Positions 57,140 through 64,000 of a DNA stretch of 64,000 bases are shown here, in pieces. A program made the position numbers and the translations under genes. A model generated the notes under the pieces. The model saw nothing but the letters and a program-made list of their open reading frames with translations. It had not been told where the DNA came from and made no database searches. Source of the DNA: Gracilimonas mengyeensis. Lineage in GTDB: Bacteria > Bacteroidota > Rhodothermia > Balneolales > Balneolaceae. The DNA lies in the NCBI RefSeq assembly GCF_900182705.1, contig NZ_FXTP01000016.1, positions 54,110-118,109 of the forward strand. Reading direction: 5' to 3'. The stretch's first letter is position 1. Every line of letters begins with the position of its first letter.

Positions 57140-59881
57140 TTAAAAGCTGAAAATATATCTTAGCTGAACAATTCTGTCGTTGGCAATATTGGTGTTATTT
57201 ACATTGGTGAAGTTAGCACTAAAGTTCAGTCCATGGTAATCATTAAACCGGTACTCGGCACCGGCTTGCAATACAAAGGTGTTGAAGTTATTGGTGCGAC
57301 TGTTATCAGCTAACACGTAATAATCGTTGGAAGGATTATCATCCCGAACATCATTAGCAGGATTATCACGAATGTCCAAGTCGGTAATGGTGCTTTCATT
57401 TGCAGTAAAGGCCAGCCGGCCATCCACCGTTAATTTTCCCTGCATCAGCACATATTCCCCGCCGGCATATAGCCCTAATATGGAAATACTGTTCTGCCCA
57501 CCCCCGGATTCGGTATCATTATAACTGAGGCCGAATTGCGATTGCAGGGAATTTCCGGGAAATCTTGAGGTGATATTCAGTGAAACGGCCGTATTATTGA
57601 TATCCCCGAAAGCAAACACTTCATCGGTGGTTTTCAGGGTAGAAATGTTAATGGATGCATCGTGGCGAATATCGAGCAAGCGAAACTGCTGCGATACAGA
57701 CGTATTCAGATTGAGCGTGTGATTTAATCTTGGAAAAACGGTCGTCACCGTATCGCCATCTGCATTGATTCGCTGATTGCGTACCGCTGCCTGAACCACT
57801 TCAGGGCTATACACTTCAAAATTCTGGCGCTCTACCTCATTATCCCTCGTCCGGTATCGAACCCCTGCAGTAACCCGGGGCAAATCACGGTTTACCGGGT
57901 ACCAGCTCACATTGGTACGGTAGGTATTGGTGCGGGTAGTGGCATCTCTGTTCCCCACTACGTTATCCTGAAGGGTCTCAAAGCCCAGGGTCAGGTACAG
58001 ACGATTTGAAAGCAAATTCATCCGGTCACTCAGGGTGAATCCAGCTACGTCTTTACGTACCGTAGAGTTTGCCAACGAATTGAAATTTGGCCCAATCCAG
58101 CGATACTGCAGGCGAAAGGTATTGCTGGCATAACGAGCGGAGAGTTCACTGCTTCCAGCAAGAATACTGGTGGGGAAAAACACTTCGGTATCCTCTTCGC
58201 CGTTTTCATCCTCCCTGATGCGCAGAGGAATCGTATTTATATTTTCGTTGATGATAATCAGCCACGAAATACGGTCTAATAAATCGGCCTCGCTTTGGGT
58301 GATATCAAAGCCCATATCTTCAGCCCTTTCTATATTAAGCGGACCACCGTAAATATCTTCATTTAGCGCACTGATTACCGCTTCTGATTCCACGCGTATC
58401 CGGTTTTGATGAAATCCGAACTTGAGATCCGTACCTGCCACAATGTTATCTCTGGGACGAACGGCTCCTCCCTGAACCTGTAGCAAGTTGGGATTCTCCT
58501 GCAGCTTTTGCCGGTCAGACGCGCTTAACTGACTCCCCAAACCAGTACCGGATTCCATCAAGCTGGCATAGTCCCGAATGTTTGTTAGAGAAGTCGTATC
58601 ATCCTGAATCTTCAGGGCATGCAGTCCAAATTGAAATTTCTCGGGATTTCCGAAACCAATTCTTCCACCGGTAATCGTTCGCTGAAAAGTACCCCGCCCC
58701 TGTTGCTGGTAAGTTAAGGTATAAGAGGTATCAACAATCGCCCCGGAAGCTGCGGAATCTTGTTCAATAAGCAACTGGTCATAAAGGTTGGTTACTTTCC
58801 GGTCCAGCTCACCATACAGGAACTGAAGGTGCAAAGCATCACCCAATAAGTTGAACTCCGTGTTCAAACCATGAATGCGCCGGCCTGAAATAGTGAACTT
58901 GCTCATTGTAGGATATACGTGGCCGGCCTCAAACATCCACCAATCGCTGTAGGAAAGGTTGATTCCGTATCGGTTTTGTGGCTGGAGCCTCGCTGACTCC
59001 TGGGAAGTGAGGTAGCCGTTTAGTGCATAATTCAACTTCCCATATTGCCCCGATATTCGTGCCCGGCCTGTGTACGCATTATTTACATCACCAGCTATCA
59101 CCTGGTTACGGGAGGTTAACTCTACCCGACCAGTTGGCAACAAACTTTCGGTATCAAATCCCTGAAATGCAGCCTGCCCCGGGGCTACCACAAAGAAAAT
59201 CCAGTCAGTAACTACATAATTTTGTTCCGTGGAGTGATATTGAAGCGATACCTGATGCTGTCCCCGCCCTAAGGCTTTAGATGGTATGTAAGAGATGTAA
59301 AAGTCACTGGTATCTGCGGCAGAGGTCACATCGGTGCCGTCTACGAACAACCTGAATTCTCCATCCGGAATAGCCGCTTCATCATAAAAAAGTGCGATGG
59401 CCAAAACTACATCTTCTGCACGAAGTGCGTCCCCCGGTTCGGGAGAAAGAATCGAATAATCTACTGCTTCCAGAGAAGGCAATTCGGTGGTTGCATCCAC
59501 AATCTCCACCTGCACCGGATTTTCTGTGGGATTTGACTCGGGATAGGTTAGGGTTTGCCCGGAAGCCAGTTCTACTTGCAGGTAATATTCTATCCCATTA
59601 GCTGACGCATCTTCTACGTTGAATGGAATCATAAAAGCCCCGTTTTCAAAGAATATTTCCTGCTGACGATAGCTGAAGTCCCCATCGTAACGATAGAAAA
59701 AACTGGCCTGACTGTAATCGGCACGGTTCAAACCGGTCACTTCAAATTCAATACGATTGGTTTCTCCACGATCCAGAGCCACCGGCGATTGATGCCGGAC
59801 AATGTATTGTGCATGTGCCTGCTGTATACAGGTTCCCCATGCAACCAGTAAAAAAGTTGCTGCAAAAAGCCACCTAACCAT
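57140..59881 (-). CDS. Large outer-membrane beta-barrel protein of unknown family
   Basis: A 913-aa protein with a signal peptide (residues 1-24). About 25-240 are two or three Ig-like beta domains; the rest alternates polar and hydrophobic residues in long amphipathic strands with loops rich in Asn/Asp/Gly/Gln, typical of a porin-like barrel. The final residues V-Q-L-R-Y-I-F-S-F end in Phe, the usual barrel-assembly signal. It has no TonB box or plug domain. I do not recognise a named family. In the operon it lies between the FecR gene (61-bp gap) and the CHASE2 cyclase (3 bp). It could present sensed cell-envelope state to CHASE2. Confidence 0.8.
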   Translation of the reverse strand: MVRWLFAATFLLVAWGTCIQQAHAQYIVRHQSPVALDRGETNRIEFEVTGLNRADYSQASFFYRYDGDFSYRQQEIFFENGAFMIPFNVEDASANGIEYYLQVELASGQTLTYPESNPTENPVQVEIVDATTELPSLEAVDYSILSPEPGDALRAEDVVLAIALFYDEAAIPDGEFRLFVDGTDVTSAADTSDFYISYIPSKALGRGQHQVSLQYHSTEQNYVVTDWIFFVVAPGQAAFQGFDTESLLPTGRVELTSRNQVIAGDVNNAYTGRARISGQYGKLNYALNGYLTSQESARLQPQNRYGINLSYSDWWMFEAGHVYPTMSKFTISGRRIHGLNTEFNLLGDALHLQFLYGELDRKVTNLYDQLLIEQDSAASGAIVDTSYTLTYQQQGRGTFQRTITGGRIGFGNPEKFQFGLHALKIQDDTTSLTNIRDYASLMESGTGLGSQLSASDRQKLQENPNLLQVQGGAVRPRDNIVAGTDLKFGFHQNRIRVESEAVISALNEDIYGGPLNIERAEDMGFDITQSEADLLDRISWLIIINENINTIPLRIREDENGEEDTEVFFPTSILAGSSELSARYASNTFRLQYRWIGPNFNSLANSTVRKDVAGFTLSDRMNLLSNRLYLTLGFETLQDNVVGNRDATTRTNTYRTNVSWYPVNRDLPRVTAGVRYRTRDNEVERQNFEVYSPEVVQAAVRNQRINADGDTVTTVFPRLNHTLNLNTSVSQQFRLLDIRHDASINISTLKTTDEVFAFGDINNTAVSLNITSRFPGNSLQSQFGLSYNDTESGGGQNSISILGLYAGGEYVLMQGKLTVDGRLAFTANESTITDLDIRDNPANDVRDDNPSNDYYVLADNSRTNNFNTFVLQAGAEYRFNDYHGLNFSANFTNVNNTNIANDRIVQLRYIFSF

Positions 59882-59942
59882 ACTGTAGCTGCGTTTTATT
59901 CAGGTTGTGTTGTACAAGTAACCGATGTGCGAAGCCCGTTTT

Positions 59943-60686
59943 TTAATTTTGACCTTCTTCAAATACATCGATAGTAATTTCTCTGAGCTGTCCGTTCTCA
60001 TCCCTGAACCGGAATTTCAATTCCTTCTTAATCAGGTCATTCTCCAACTCGTTATAATCCTGCCCCAGCTGCTGTAATTCTTCATCACTTAATGTGCCGG
60101 AATTAATTTCATTTCCGTTTTCATCCACCCGGGCAAACATCTTATTAAATAACGATACCGTCTGGCCGGAATTTATGGCGGTAACATCCACCTGTCCGTT
60201 CTGAACCCAAACATACCCTTCATGACTGTTACCGAAATCAGTACCTTTAACGGAAGCCAGTGAACGTGAAGTAGCTACTTCAAAGTCATTTCCGCCCTGG
60301 GGTTCCACATTCAAAAATATTTCCCCGTTCTGTAAATTAATCCGGGTAGACATAGACTTGGAACTGCTGCCAACCTCCCCGTTAATCACCAGCACAGAAT
60401 TGGGTTTTACCTTAGCCACACTTTTGTCCATAAAAAGCACTAATGCAAAAGCGTCATCAAATGTGGAAAGCGTGTCACCACTGAAAAGTTTTTCGCCAAT
60501 ATTTTCTTTGGGATCCAGGCTTATTTTTTTCCCTTCGTCCATATTCTGCACCACCACCTCAGGCTTGAACCTCCTGACGATAGCTATAGGCCGTTCGGCT
60601 TTGTAATAGGCAATATCAGCTGCCACCATACCTATCAGGATGAAAGCAACCGCAACGGGAACCAGTAATGTAAACAACCGTTTCAT
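59943..60686 (-). CDS. FecR-domain membrane-anchored protein
   Basis: A 247-aa protein from the ATG at 60686 (a GTG at 60698 would overlap the upstream stop). Residues about 5-25 form a membrane helix or signal anchor. The FecR domain spans about 60-180, with N-G-E-I-F-L-N-V-E, A-T-S-R-S-L-A-S-V-K-G-T-D-F and V-Q-N-G-Q-V-D-V. In classic FecR systems the protein controls an ECF sigma factor, but no sigma factor or FecA is here. FecR proteins of the CHASE2-linked type are a different branch, typically without a sigma partner. The partner is presumably the CHASE2 domain downstream in the operon. Confidence 0.85.
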   Translation of the reverse strand: MKRLFTLLVPVAVAFILIGMVAADIAYYKAERPIAIVRRFKPEVVVQNMDEGKKISLDPKENIGEKLFSGDTLSTFDDAFALVLFMDKSVAKVKPNSVLVINGEVGSSSKSMSTRINLQNGEIFLNVEPQGGNDFEVATSRSLASVKGTDFGNSHEGYVWVQNGQVDVTAINSGQTVSLFNKMFARVDENGNEINSGTLSDEELQQLGQDYNELENDLIKKELKFRFRDENGQLREITIDVFEEGQN

Positions 60687-60698
60687 AGAGATATTCAC

Positions 60699-61874
60699 TT
60701 AGTCGTTACCAATTATCATTTCTTCGTCCCGAATTTTCTGCAGGATTTCCTGAAGTTTAGCTACGGCCGCAGGCCCTGAATAGGTTTGTCCGTCGTACTC
60801 AAATTCCTGTAGCTCATACCCGTCTTCAAGCATCTGCTGAAATTGTGCTCCCCCCAACAGGGCTGCCACAGCTTCTTCCGTTTCTTCATTGATAGGAATT
60901 TTCTGAGCCTGCTCACCAGCTTGCTGCAATACAAATTCCCAAATTTCAGAATTCAACGTTTCTGTAGCGCCGCTAAGCTGCACGGTGGTTAGCACACGCC
61001 AATAATAGGTTTCACCAGGCTGCAGAGCTTGTGCACCAGAGGCGGGGTACTGAAAGTTATTCCCTTGTACCATCATATCCAGGTGTTCAAATTCGAGCAA
61101 TGAGCCTCCTTCGTTGGTAGATGCCGAGCTAATGGCACTTTCAATCAAAGATTCAGGGCTGCTTCTGTGATTACCTTCAACTACCAAGATCCGGTATTGG
61201 CGGTCCGTTTCGCCCTCCCAGCTAAATTGCGGGTATGGATTGATGATTTCTGCCCCATCCCCCACTACACTACCGGGACTTTTCAAATAGATTTCCCTGG
61301 TTTCTGTGCCCGAAACCATTCCAAATTGAGCGGAAGAAGTAACCAGCGTTTCGCGCCCCCGCTGATTGGTAACCCTGAAAATGCTCACTTCTACCGTATA
61401 TATATCCTGAGGCAAGGTAGTAGTGCCCTCCAGGCTATTGATAAATTCATCACCCTCTGGTGTTAAGCCCCCGGTGAACCGGATGTCTTCTTCCACTCCG
61501 GGAATAACTTCGTTGGCCAGATCATTATTGGTTATATAAACCGACTGAAAAGGTTCTAGCGAAAAGGGCTGCCCGCTGCGCTGCCTTAATTCGGCAATCA
61601 GGCCGTAACGAGAAGTGTTAACAAGCACTTCAAAATAGAGGTTGTCTAATTTCCGGTCTTCCAGGTTCTCAAGATAACCCGAAAGAAGCACTGGTCCCCT
61701 TCCCGGATCAGAAATTCCAAGCCCGGTTAAACTCAAAGCCTGGGCGTTTTCAAGAACAGGACTAACTTCAAGAGACAAAGCTACCTCTTGTGCCCGCGCC
61801 TCTGACAAGCTCAACAGTCCTATCAGCCCAAACAAGACAAAGGTGTTCAGTAGTAATTTTTTTGGTGGTGTCAT
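60699..61874 (-). CDS. Secreted protein of unknown family, first gene of the CHASE2 operon
   Basis: A 391-aa protein with a signal peptide (residues 1-28, E-A-R-A-Q). Residues about 35-195 form beta-rich domains; about 200-320 look like an FN3/Ig-like unit (P-Q-F-S-W-E-G ... Y-Y-W-R-V-L-T) that resembles the type in which extracytoplasmic proteins read envelope signals. The C-terminal part, about 325-391, is helical with Q-Q-M-L-E-D-G-Y-E-L and Q-T-Y-S-G-P-A-A-V-A-K-L. I do not recognise the family. It is transcribed first; the FecR gene starts at its stop codon. The tRNA upstream has its own terminator. Confidence 0.75.
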   Translation of the reverse strand: MTPPKKLLLNTFVLFGLIGLLSLSEARAQEVALSLEVSPVLENAQALSLTGLGISDPGRGPVLLSGYLENLEDRKLDNLYFEVLVNTSRYGLIAELRQRSGQPFSLEPFQSVYITNNDLANEVIPGVEEDIRFTGGLTPEGDEFINSLEGTTTLPQDIYTVEVSIFRVTNQRGRETLVTSSAQFGMVSGTETREIYLKSPGSVVGDGAEIINPYPQFSWEGETDRQYRILVVEGNHRSSPESLIESAISSASTNEGGSLLEFEHLDMMVQGNNFQYPASGAQALQPGETYYWRVLTTVQLSGATETLNSEIWEFVLQQAGEQAQKIPINEETEEAVAALLGGAQFQQMLEDGYELQEFEYDGQTYSGPAAVAKLQEILQKIRDEEMIIGND

Positions 61875-61977
61875 AGTGTACGACCCCTTATTTAGTGGAT
61901 ACTTATTTTAAAGTATCGAGATTACACAAACAAATTTTTCAGTGTTATCGGCTATTTTCTAATAAACTGAAAGGCAT

Positions 61978-62009
61978 AAAAAAAGCCACTCCGCAATGCA
62001 AAGTGGCTT
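61978..62009 (-). terminator. Terminator of the tRNA-Ala gene
   Basis: AAGCCACT (61983-61990) pairs with AGTGGCTT (62002-62009); read leftward, a T-run follows. It begins 6 bp after the tRNA 3' end. Confidence 0.92.
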
Positions 62010-62014
62010 ATAAG

Positions 62015-62088
62015 TGGAGCTACGGGGATTCGAACCCCGGACCTTCGCGCTGCCAGCGCGACGCTCTAGCCAGCTGAGCTATAGCCCC
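62015..62088 (-). tRNA. tRNA-Ala, anticodon GGC
   Basis: Read on the minus strand, the 74-nt gene folds as a cloverleaf. The acceptor GGGGCTA/TAGCTCC contains the G3-U70 pair that marks alanine tRNAs. The anticodon stem TCGCG/CGCGA closes the loop C-T-GGC-A-G with anticodon GGC. The T arm reads CGGGG-TTCGAAT-CCCCG. The discriminator base is A; CCA is not encoded (followed by CTT), so it must be added after transcription. A terminator follows directly. Confidence 0.97.
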
Positions 62089-62321
62089 GTTTTTTCGAGA
62101 GCACCAAAATTAAATATTATTACATCAAAATAACACCCCAAAACTGAAAAAAATTTTTTCATCTATAAACCTCCTCTTTACCGCAAATATTGATTAGAAA
62201 CAAAAATCTGAAAAGCGAATAATTATTGTGTAGAGGTTATTAAAAAACTCTTTTTAATTCCTTATTAAACTGCTATTTTATTTCAAAATTTGACTAAAGT
62301 TAATCTCAACCGAAATCTAAA

Positions 62322-63278
62322 ATGATGACTAAATTAAGACACTTAACCACCTTTCTTGCTCTCTTTGCAGTGGTATTTTTTGCTGGCTGCTCTGGCAGTG
62401 ATGAGCTTCTTGACCCATCTGAACGTACGCTCGAATATCTAAGGTCTCTCGATGAGGAAACTCTTCGCGGATTAGATACCGATCAGGACGGCTTAAATGA
62501 TTACCTCGAAATTTATGAGTACGAAACCGATCCCCTCAATCCTGATACGGATGATGACGGTCTTACTGATGGAGAAGAAGTAAATGAATATGAAACCGAT
62601 CCACTGAACGCCGATACCGACGGTGACGGCCTTAGTGACGGAGACGAAGTTAATTCCTACAACACTGATCCCCTGAATCCAGATTCTGACGAAGACGGAT
62701 TAACCGACGGTGAGGAAGTAAACGAATATTACACCGATCCAAATAATGCCGATTCTGATGGCGACGGCCTCAGCGATTACGACGAAGTAATGACGCACGA
62801 AACCGATCCTAACAACGCCGACTCTGACGGTGACGGATTTACCGACGGACAAGAGCTGGACATGGGAACTGATCCTAATGATGCCAATGATCCTGTTTAC
62901 CTCAGTGGTGACGCCTTGCAAACCATCAACTTTGACTTCGACCGCTCTAATATTCGCGCCGATGCCGAAGCTGCCCTGCAAGCTAACGTTGAAGCCCTGA
63001 AAGAAGCTGCTGCATTCCGCGTACGTGTTGACGCTTACACTGACCATGTTGGTGGCGACCAGTACAACTTGCGCCTTAGCTTGCGCCGTGCAAATGCCGT
63101 AGTTGATTTCTACACTGAAAACGGTATTTCTGAAGACCGCATTGAATCCCGTGGTTTAGGTAAAGCTCCTGTTGAATGTACTGAAGCTGAAAAAGATGCG
63201 AACACACCTGGTTGCGAACGTAACCGTCGTGCTGAGTCTCATCCAATTAGCACACTCAAATATGAGCCCAGCAACTAA
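62322..63278 (+). CDS. OmpA-family lipoprotein with thrombospondin type 3 repeats
   Basis: A 318-aa protein. Lipobox A-G-C near residue 23. Residues about 50-190 hold five to six calcium-binding TSP3 repeats of the form D-x-D-x-D-G-L-x-D-x-x-E, with repeating D-P-L-N. Residues about 200-310 form an OmpA C-terminal domain with F-D-F-D-R-S-N-I-R and D-A-Y-T-D-H-V-G, the peptidoglycan-binding site (usual T-D-x-x-G form). It should tie the outer membrane to peptidoglycan while the repeats act as a calcium-stiffened spacer. A terminator follows. The repeats are rich in Asp/Asn. Confidence 0.95.
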   Translation: MMTKLRHLTTFLALFAVVFFAGCSGSDELLDPSERTLEYLRSLDEETLRGLDTDQDGLNDYLEIYEYETDPLNPDTDDDGLTDGEEVNEYETDPLNADTDGDGLSDGDEVNSYNTDPLNPDSDEDGLTDGEEVNEYYTDPNNADSDGDGLSDYDEVMTHETDPNNADSDGDGFTDGQELDMGTDPNDANDPVYLSGDALQTINFDFDRSNIRADAEAALQANVEALKEAAAFRVRVDAYTDHVGGDQYNLRLSLRRANAVVDFYTENGISEDRIESRGLGKAPVECTEAEKDANTPGCERNRRAESHPISTLKYEPSN

Positions 63279-63306
63279 GCTTCGCTGATATTTAGTTAAC
63301 CATTTA

Positions 63307-63336
63307 AAACCCGCTGCCAACGCAGCGGGTTTTTTT
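63307..63336 (+). terminator. Rho-independent terminator after the OmpA-like gene
   Basis: AAACCCGCTG (63307-63316) pairs with CAGCGGGTTT (63323-63332), a 10-bp stem with a 6-nt loop and a T-run. Confidence 0.94.
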
Positions 63337-63420
63337 ATGCCTTTTATTTTTGGGCCTTCTTTACTTCCTGTCACGTATTAAATGCTTAGAACCTCTAACC
63401 CTAATAGAATTTCTTAGCAT

Positions 63421-63891
63421 ATGTATACCCAAAAACTCCATCTCCCTTTAGCGGCTTTACTTATTTGTATTCTTGCACTCACAGGTTGTAAGGACAGTGG
63501 CTCTGGGTCAAATAAAAACAATGCTTACAACGGACTGGCTGTCAGAGTAGTGAATACAGGTTCAGGAGATCTTGAACTTTCCCAGGATTCAGATGCCAGC
63601 ACAGGCTTTTGCTACCAGGAAGATGGCTGCCCTACATCCGGCGGTGGTTCCTTTCATACCGTATTTGAAGGGCAGGATACCATTATGGACAGCTCAGATC
63701 CCGACGGACAAGCCGTTGGTGTACAGGTAGGATTTCATGTGGATGCAGGAAGTGGTTATTTCGAAATCGTTGAAGGAAAAGCCTATCGCGACGATGCCGG
63801 ATTCCTGGAATTTGAAGCAGCTGACGTGGTATATACTTCCGATGAGTTTTCAGCGGAAACTGTCAGCTTCCCTAAAATTCGTCCGGTCTAA
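63421..63891 (+). CDS. Hypothetical lipoprotein, possibly with IS-altered C-terminus
   Basis: A 156-aa protein with a lipoprotein signal (lipobox L-T-G-C, Cys near residue 23). The mature part is beta-rich with S-D-A-S-T-G-F-C-Y and D-G-C-P-T-S, two Cys that may form a disulfide bond. I do not recognise the family. The stop at 63889-63891 is only 26 bp before the transposase ATG, which is short for the upstream part of an IS3-type element, so the last residues may be encoded by the left end of the IS (see findings). Confidence 0.72.
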   Translation: MYTQKLHLPLAALLICILALTGCKDSGSGSNKNNAYNGLAVRVVNTGSGDLELSQDSDASTGFCYQEDGCPTSGGGSFHTVFEGQDTIMDSSDPDGQAVGVQVGFHVDAGSGYFEIVEGKAYRDDAGFLEFEAADVVYTSDEFSAETVSFPKIRPV

Positions 63892-64000
63892 AGTAGAAAA
63901 ACACGTACTTTTGACCTATGAAAAAATCTCGATTTACCGAATCCCAGATCATCTCTATTCTCTCCCAGCATGAGCAGGGACGTAAAGTAGCCGATCTGGC
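63861..64000 (+). mobile_element. IS3-family element, left part
   Basis: The reading frame at 63918 is an IS3 OrfA start. IS3-type elements usually have 30-100 bp between left end and OrfA start; a TGTCAG... at 63861 is a possible left terminus. The right end is out of the window. The left boundary is a guess; only the OrfA part is supported by sequence. Confidence 0.5.
63918..64000 (+). CDS. IS3-family transposase OrfA, partial (cut by window edge)
   Basis: The ATG at 63918 opens M-K-K-S-R-F-T-E-S-Q-I-I-S-I-L, the conserved start of IS3-family (IS407-like) OrfA, a helix-turn-helix DNA-binding protein. 27 codons are visible, all open. The middle S-Q-H-E-Q-G-R-K-V-A-D-L is also typical. The catalytic OrfB would lie beyond the edge. 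Whether the element is complete cannot be told. Confidence 0.85.
   Translation, partial: MKKSRFTESQIISILSQHEQGRKVADL

Larger units (their letters stand above)
61875..62321. other. Intergenic region with tRNA gene
   Basis: About 450 bp between the divergent CHASE2 operon and OmpA-like gene; it holds the tRNA-Ala gene and its terminator. The right part (62100-62321) is AT-rich without repeats and should contain the OmpA-like promoter. The operon promoter must lie left of the tRNA terminator, about 61880-61975. Confidence 0.6.

Noticed and set aside
59943..60686. Classic FecR-FecI-FecA iron system
   Set aside because: No ECF sigma factor and no TonB receptor with plug lie beside it; the neighbours are a CHASE2 cyclase and a plugless barrel.

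Overview
The window looks like chromosomal DNA from a marine, Bacteroidota-like bacterium, most probably of the phylum Balneolota (Gracilimonas/Balneola/Rhodohalobacter relatives). The grounds are two very large secreted proteins ending in type IX-like sorting domains with the NYPNPFNP motif, many lipoproteins, a TonB-plug lipoprotein, weak or absent Shine-Dalgarno sites with several TTG starts, and moderate base composition judged by eye. This placement is inference; no 16S gene is present. Most of the window is ordinary housekeeping and envelope gene content. The extreme right edge enters an IS3-family element.

Layout. 1-7.0 kb: DUF4168 secreted protein (cut by the window edge), YceI protein, DUF6580 membrane protein, SDR oxidoreductase, a cryptochrome-DASH/DUF3253/DUF2256 cluster (the 46-aa DUF2256 gene is easily missed), an NAD-type isocitrate dehydrogenase, holin-like protein, ElaA acetyltransferase and a lone Hpt protein. 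7.4-16.4 kb: glmS divergent from a GlmU-like nucleotidyltransferase, NlpC/P60 lipoprotein, pdxJ, a GntR-type regulator with a probable CTG start, era, a lipoprotein, a cytidylate-kinase-like protein and an MscS channel. 16.6-23.8 kb: an ABC exporter pair and a 1565-aa secreted V8-like protease with FG-GAP-like repeats. 24-27.2 kb: a CRP-domain histidine kinase, YihY and an RHH/PIN toxin-antitoxin pair. 27.6-32.1 kb: an HMA-AraC fusion regulator, miaA, fabI, ruvC and ruvA. 32.6-45.5 kb: an FAD/Fe-S oxidoreductase, a secreted DUF5060 glycoside hydrolase, an amidohydrolase, ComEC, a PQQ-type sugar dehydrogenase and a thioredoxin-like protein. 45.6-54.3 kb: hutH followed by a small cyclase, a small unknown protein and DUF456, then a TonB-plug lipoprotein, an S9 peptidase, a nucleotide pyrophosphatase/phosphodiesterase and an aldo/keto reductase. 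54.9-61.9 kb: a four-gene operon (secreted unknown, FecR protein, outer-membrane barrel, CHASE2 adenylate cyclase). 62-64 kb: tRNA-Ala(GGC), a TSP3-OmpA lipoprotein, a lipoprotein and an IS3-family transposase start.

Two themes stand out. First, the four-gene CHASE2/FecR/barrel/secreted-protein operon reads like a complete envelope-to-cAMP signalling device. The same window carries a second stand-alone cyclase and a histidine kinase with a cyclic-nucleotide-binding-like domain. Second, nearly every long intergenic gap holds short palindromes or dispersed repeats. These include a 23-bp palindrome in four copies, a 31-bp one in three copies, a 170-bp composite repeat in two copies bracketing miaA-fabI-ruvC-ruvA, and a dense palindrome cluster between ruvC and ruvA. 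Genes work together mainly in cell-wall precursor supply (glmS and its neighbour), DNA repair (cryptochrome cluster, ruvC/ruvA), secreted polymer degradation and envelope sensing.
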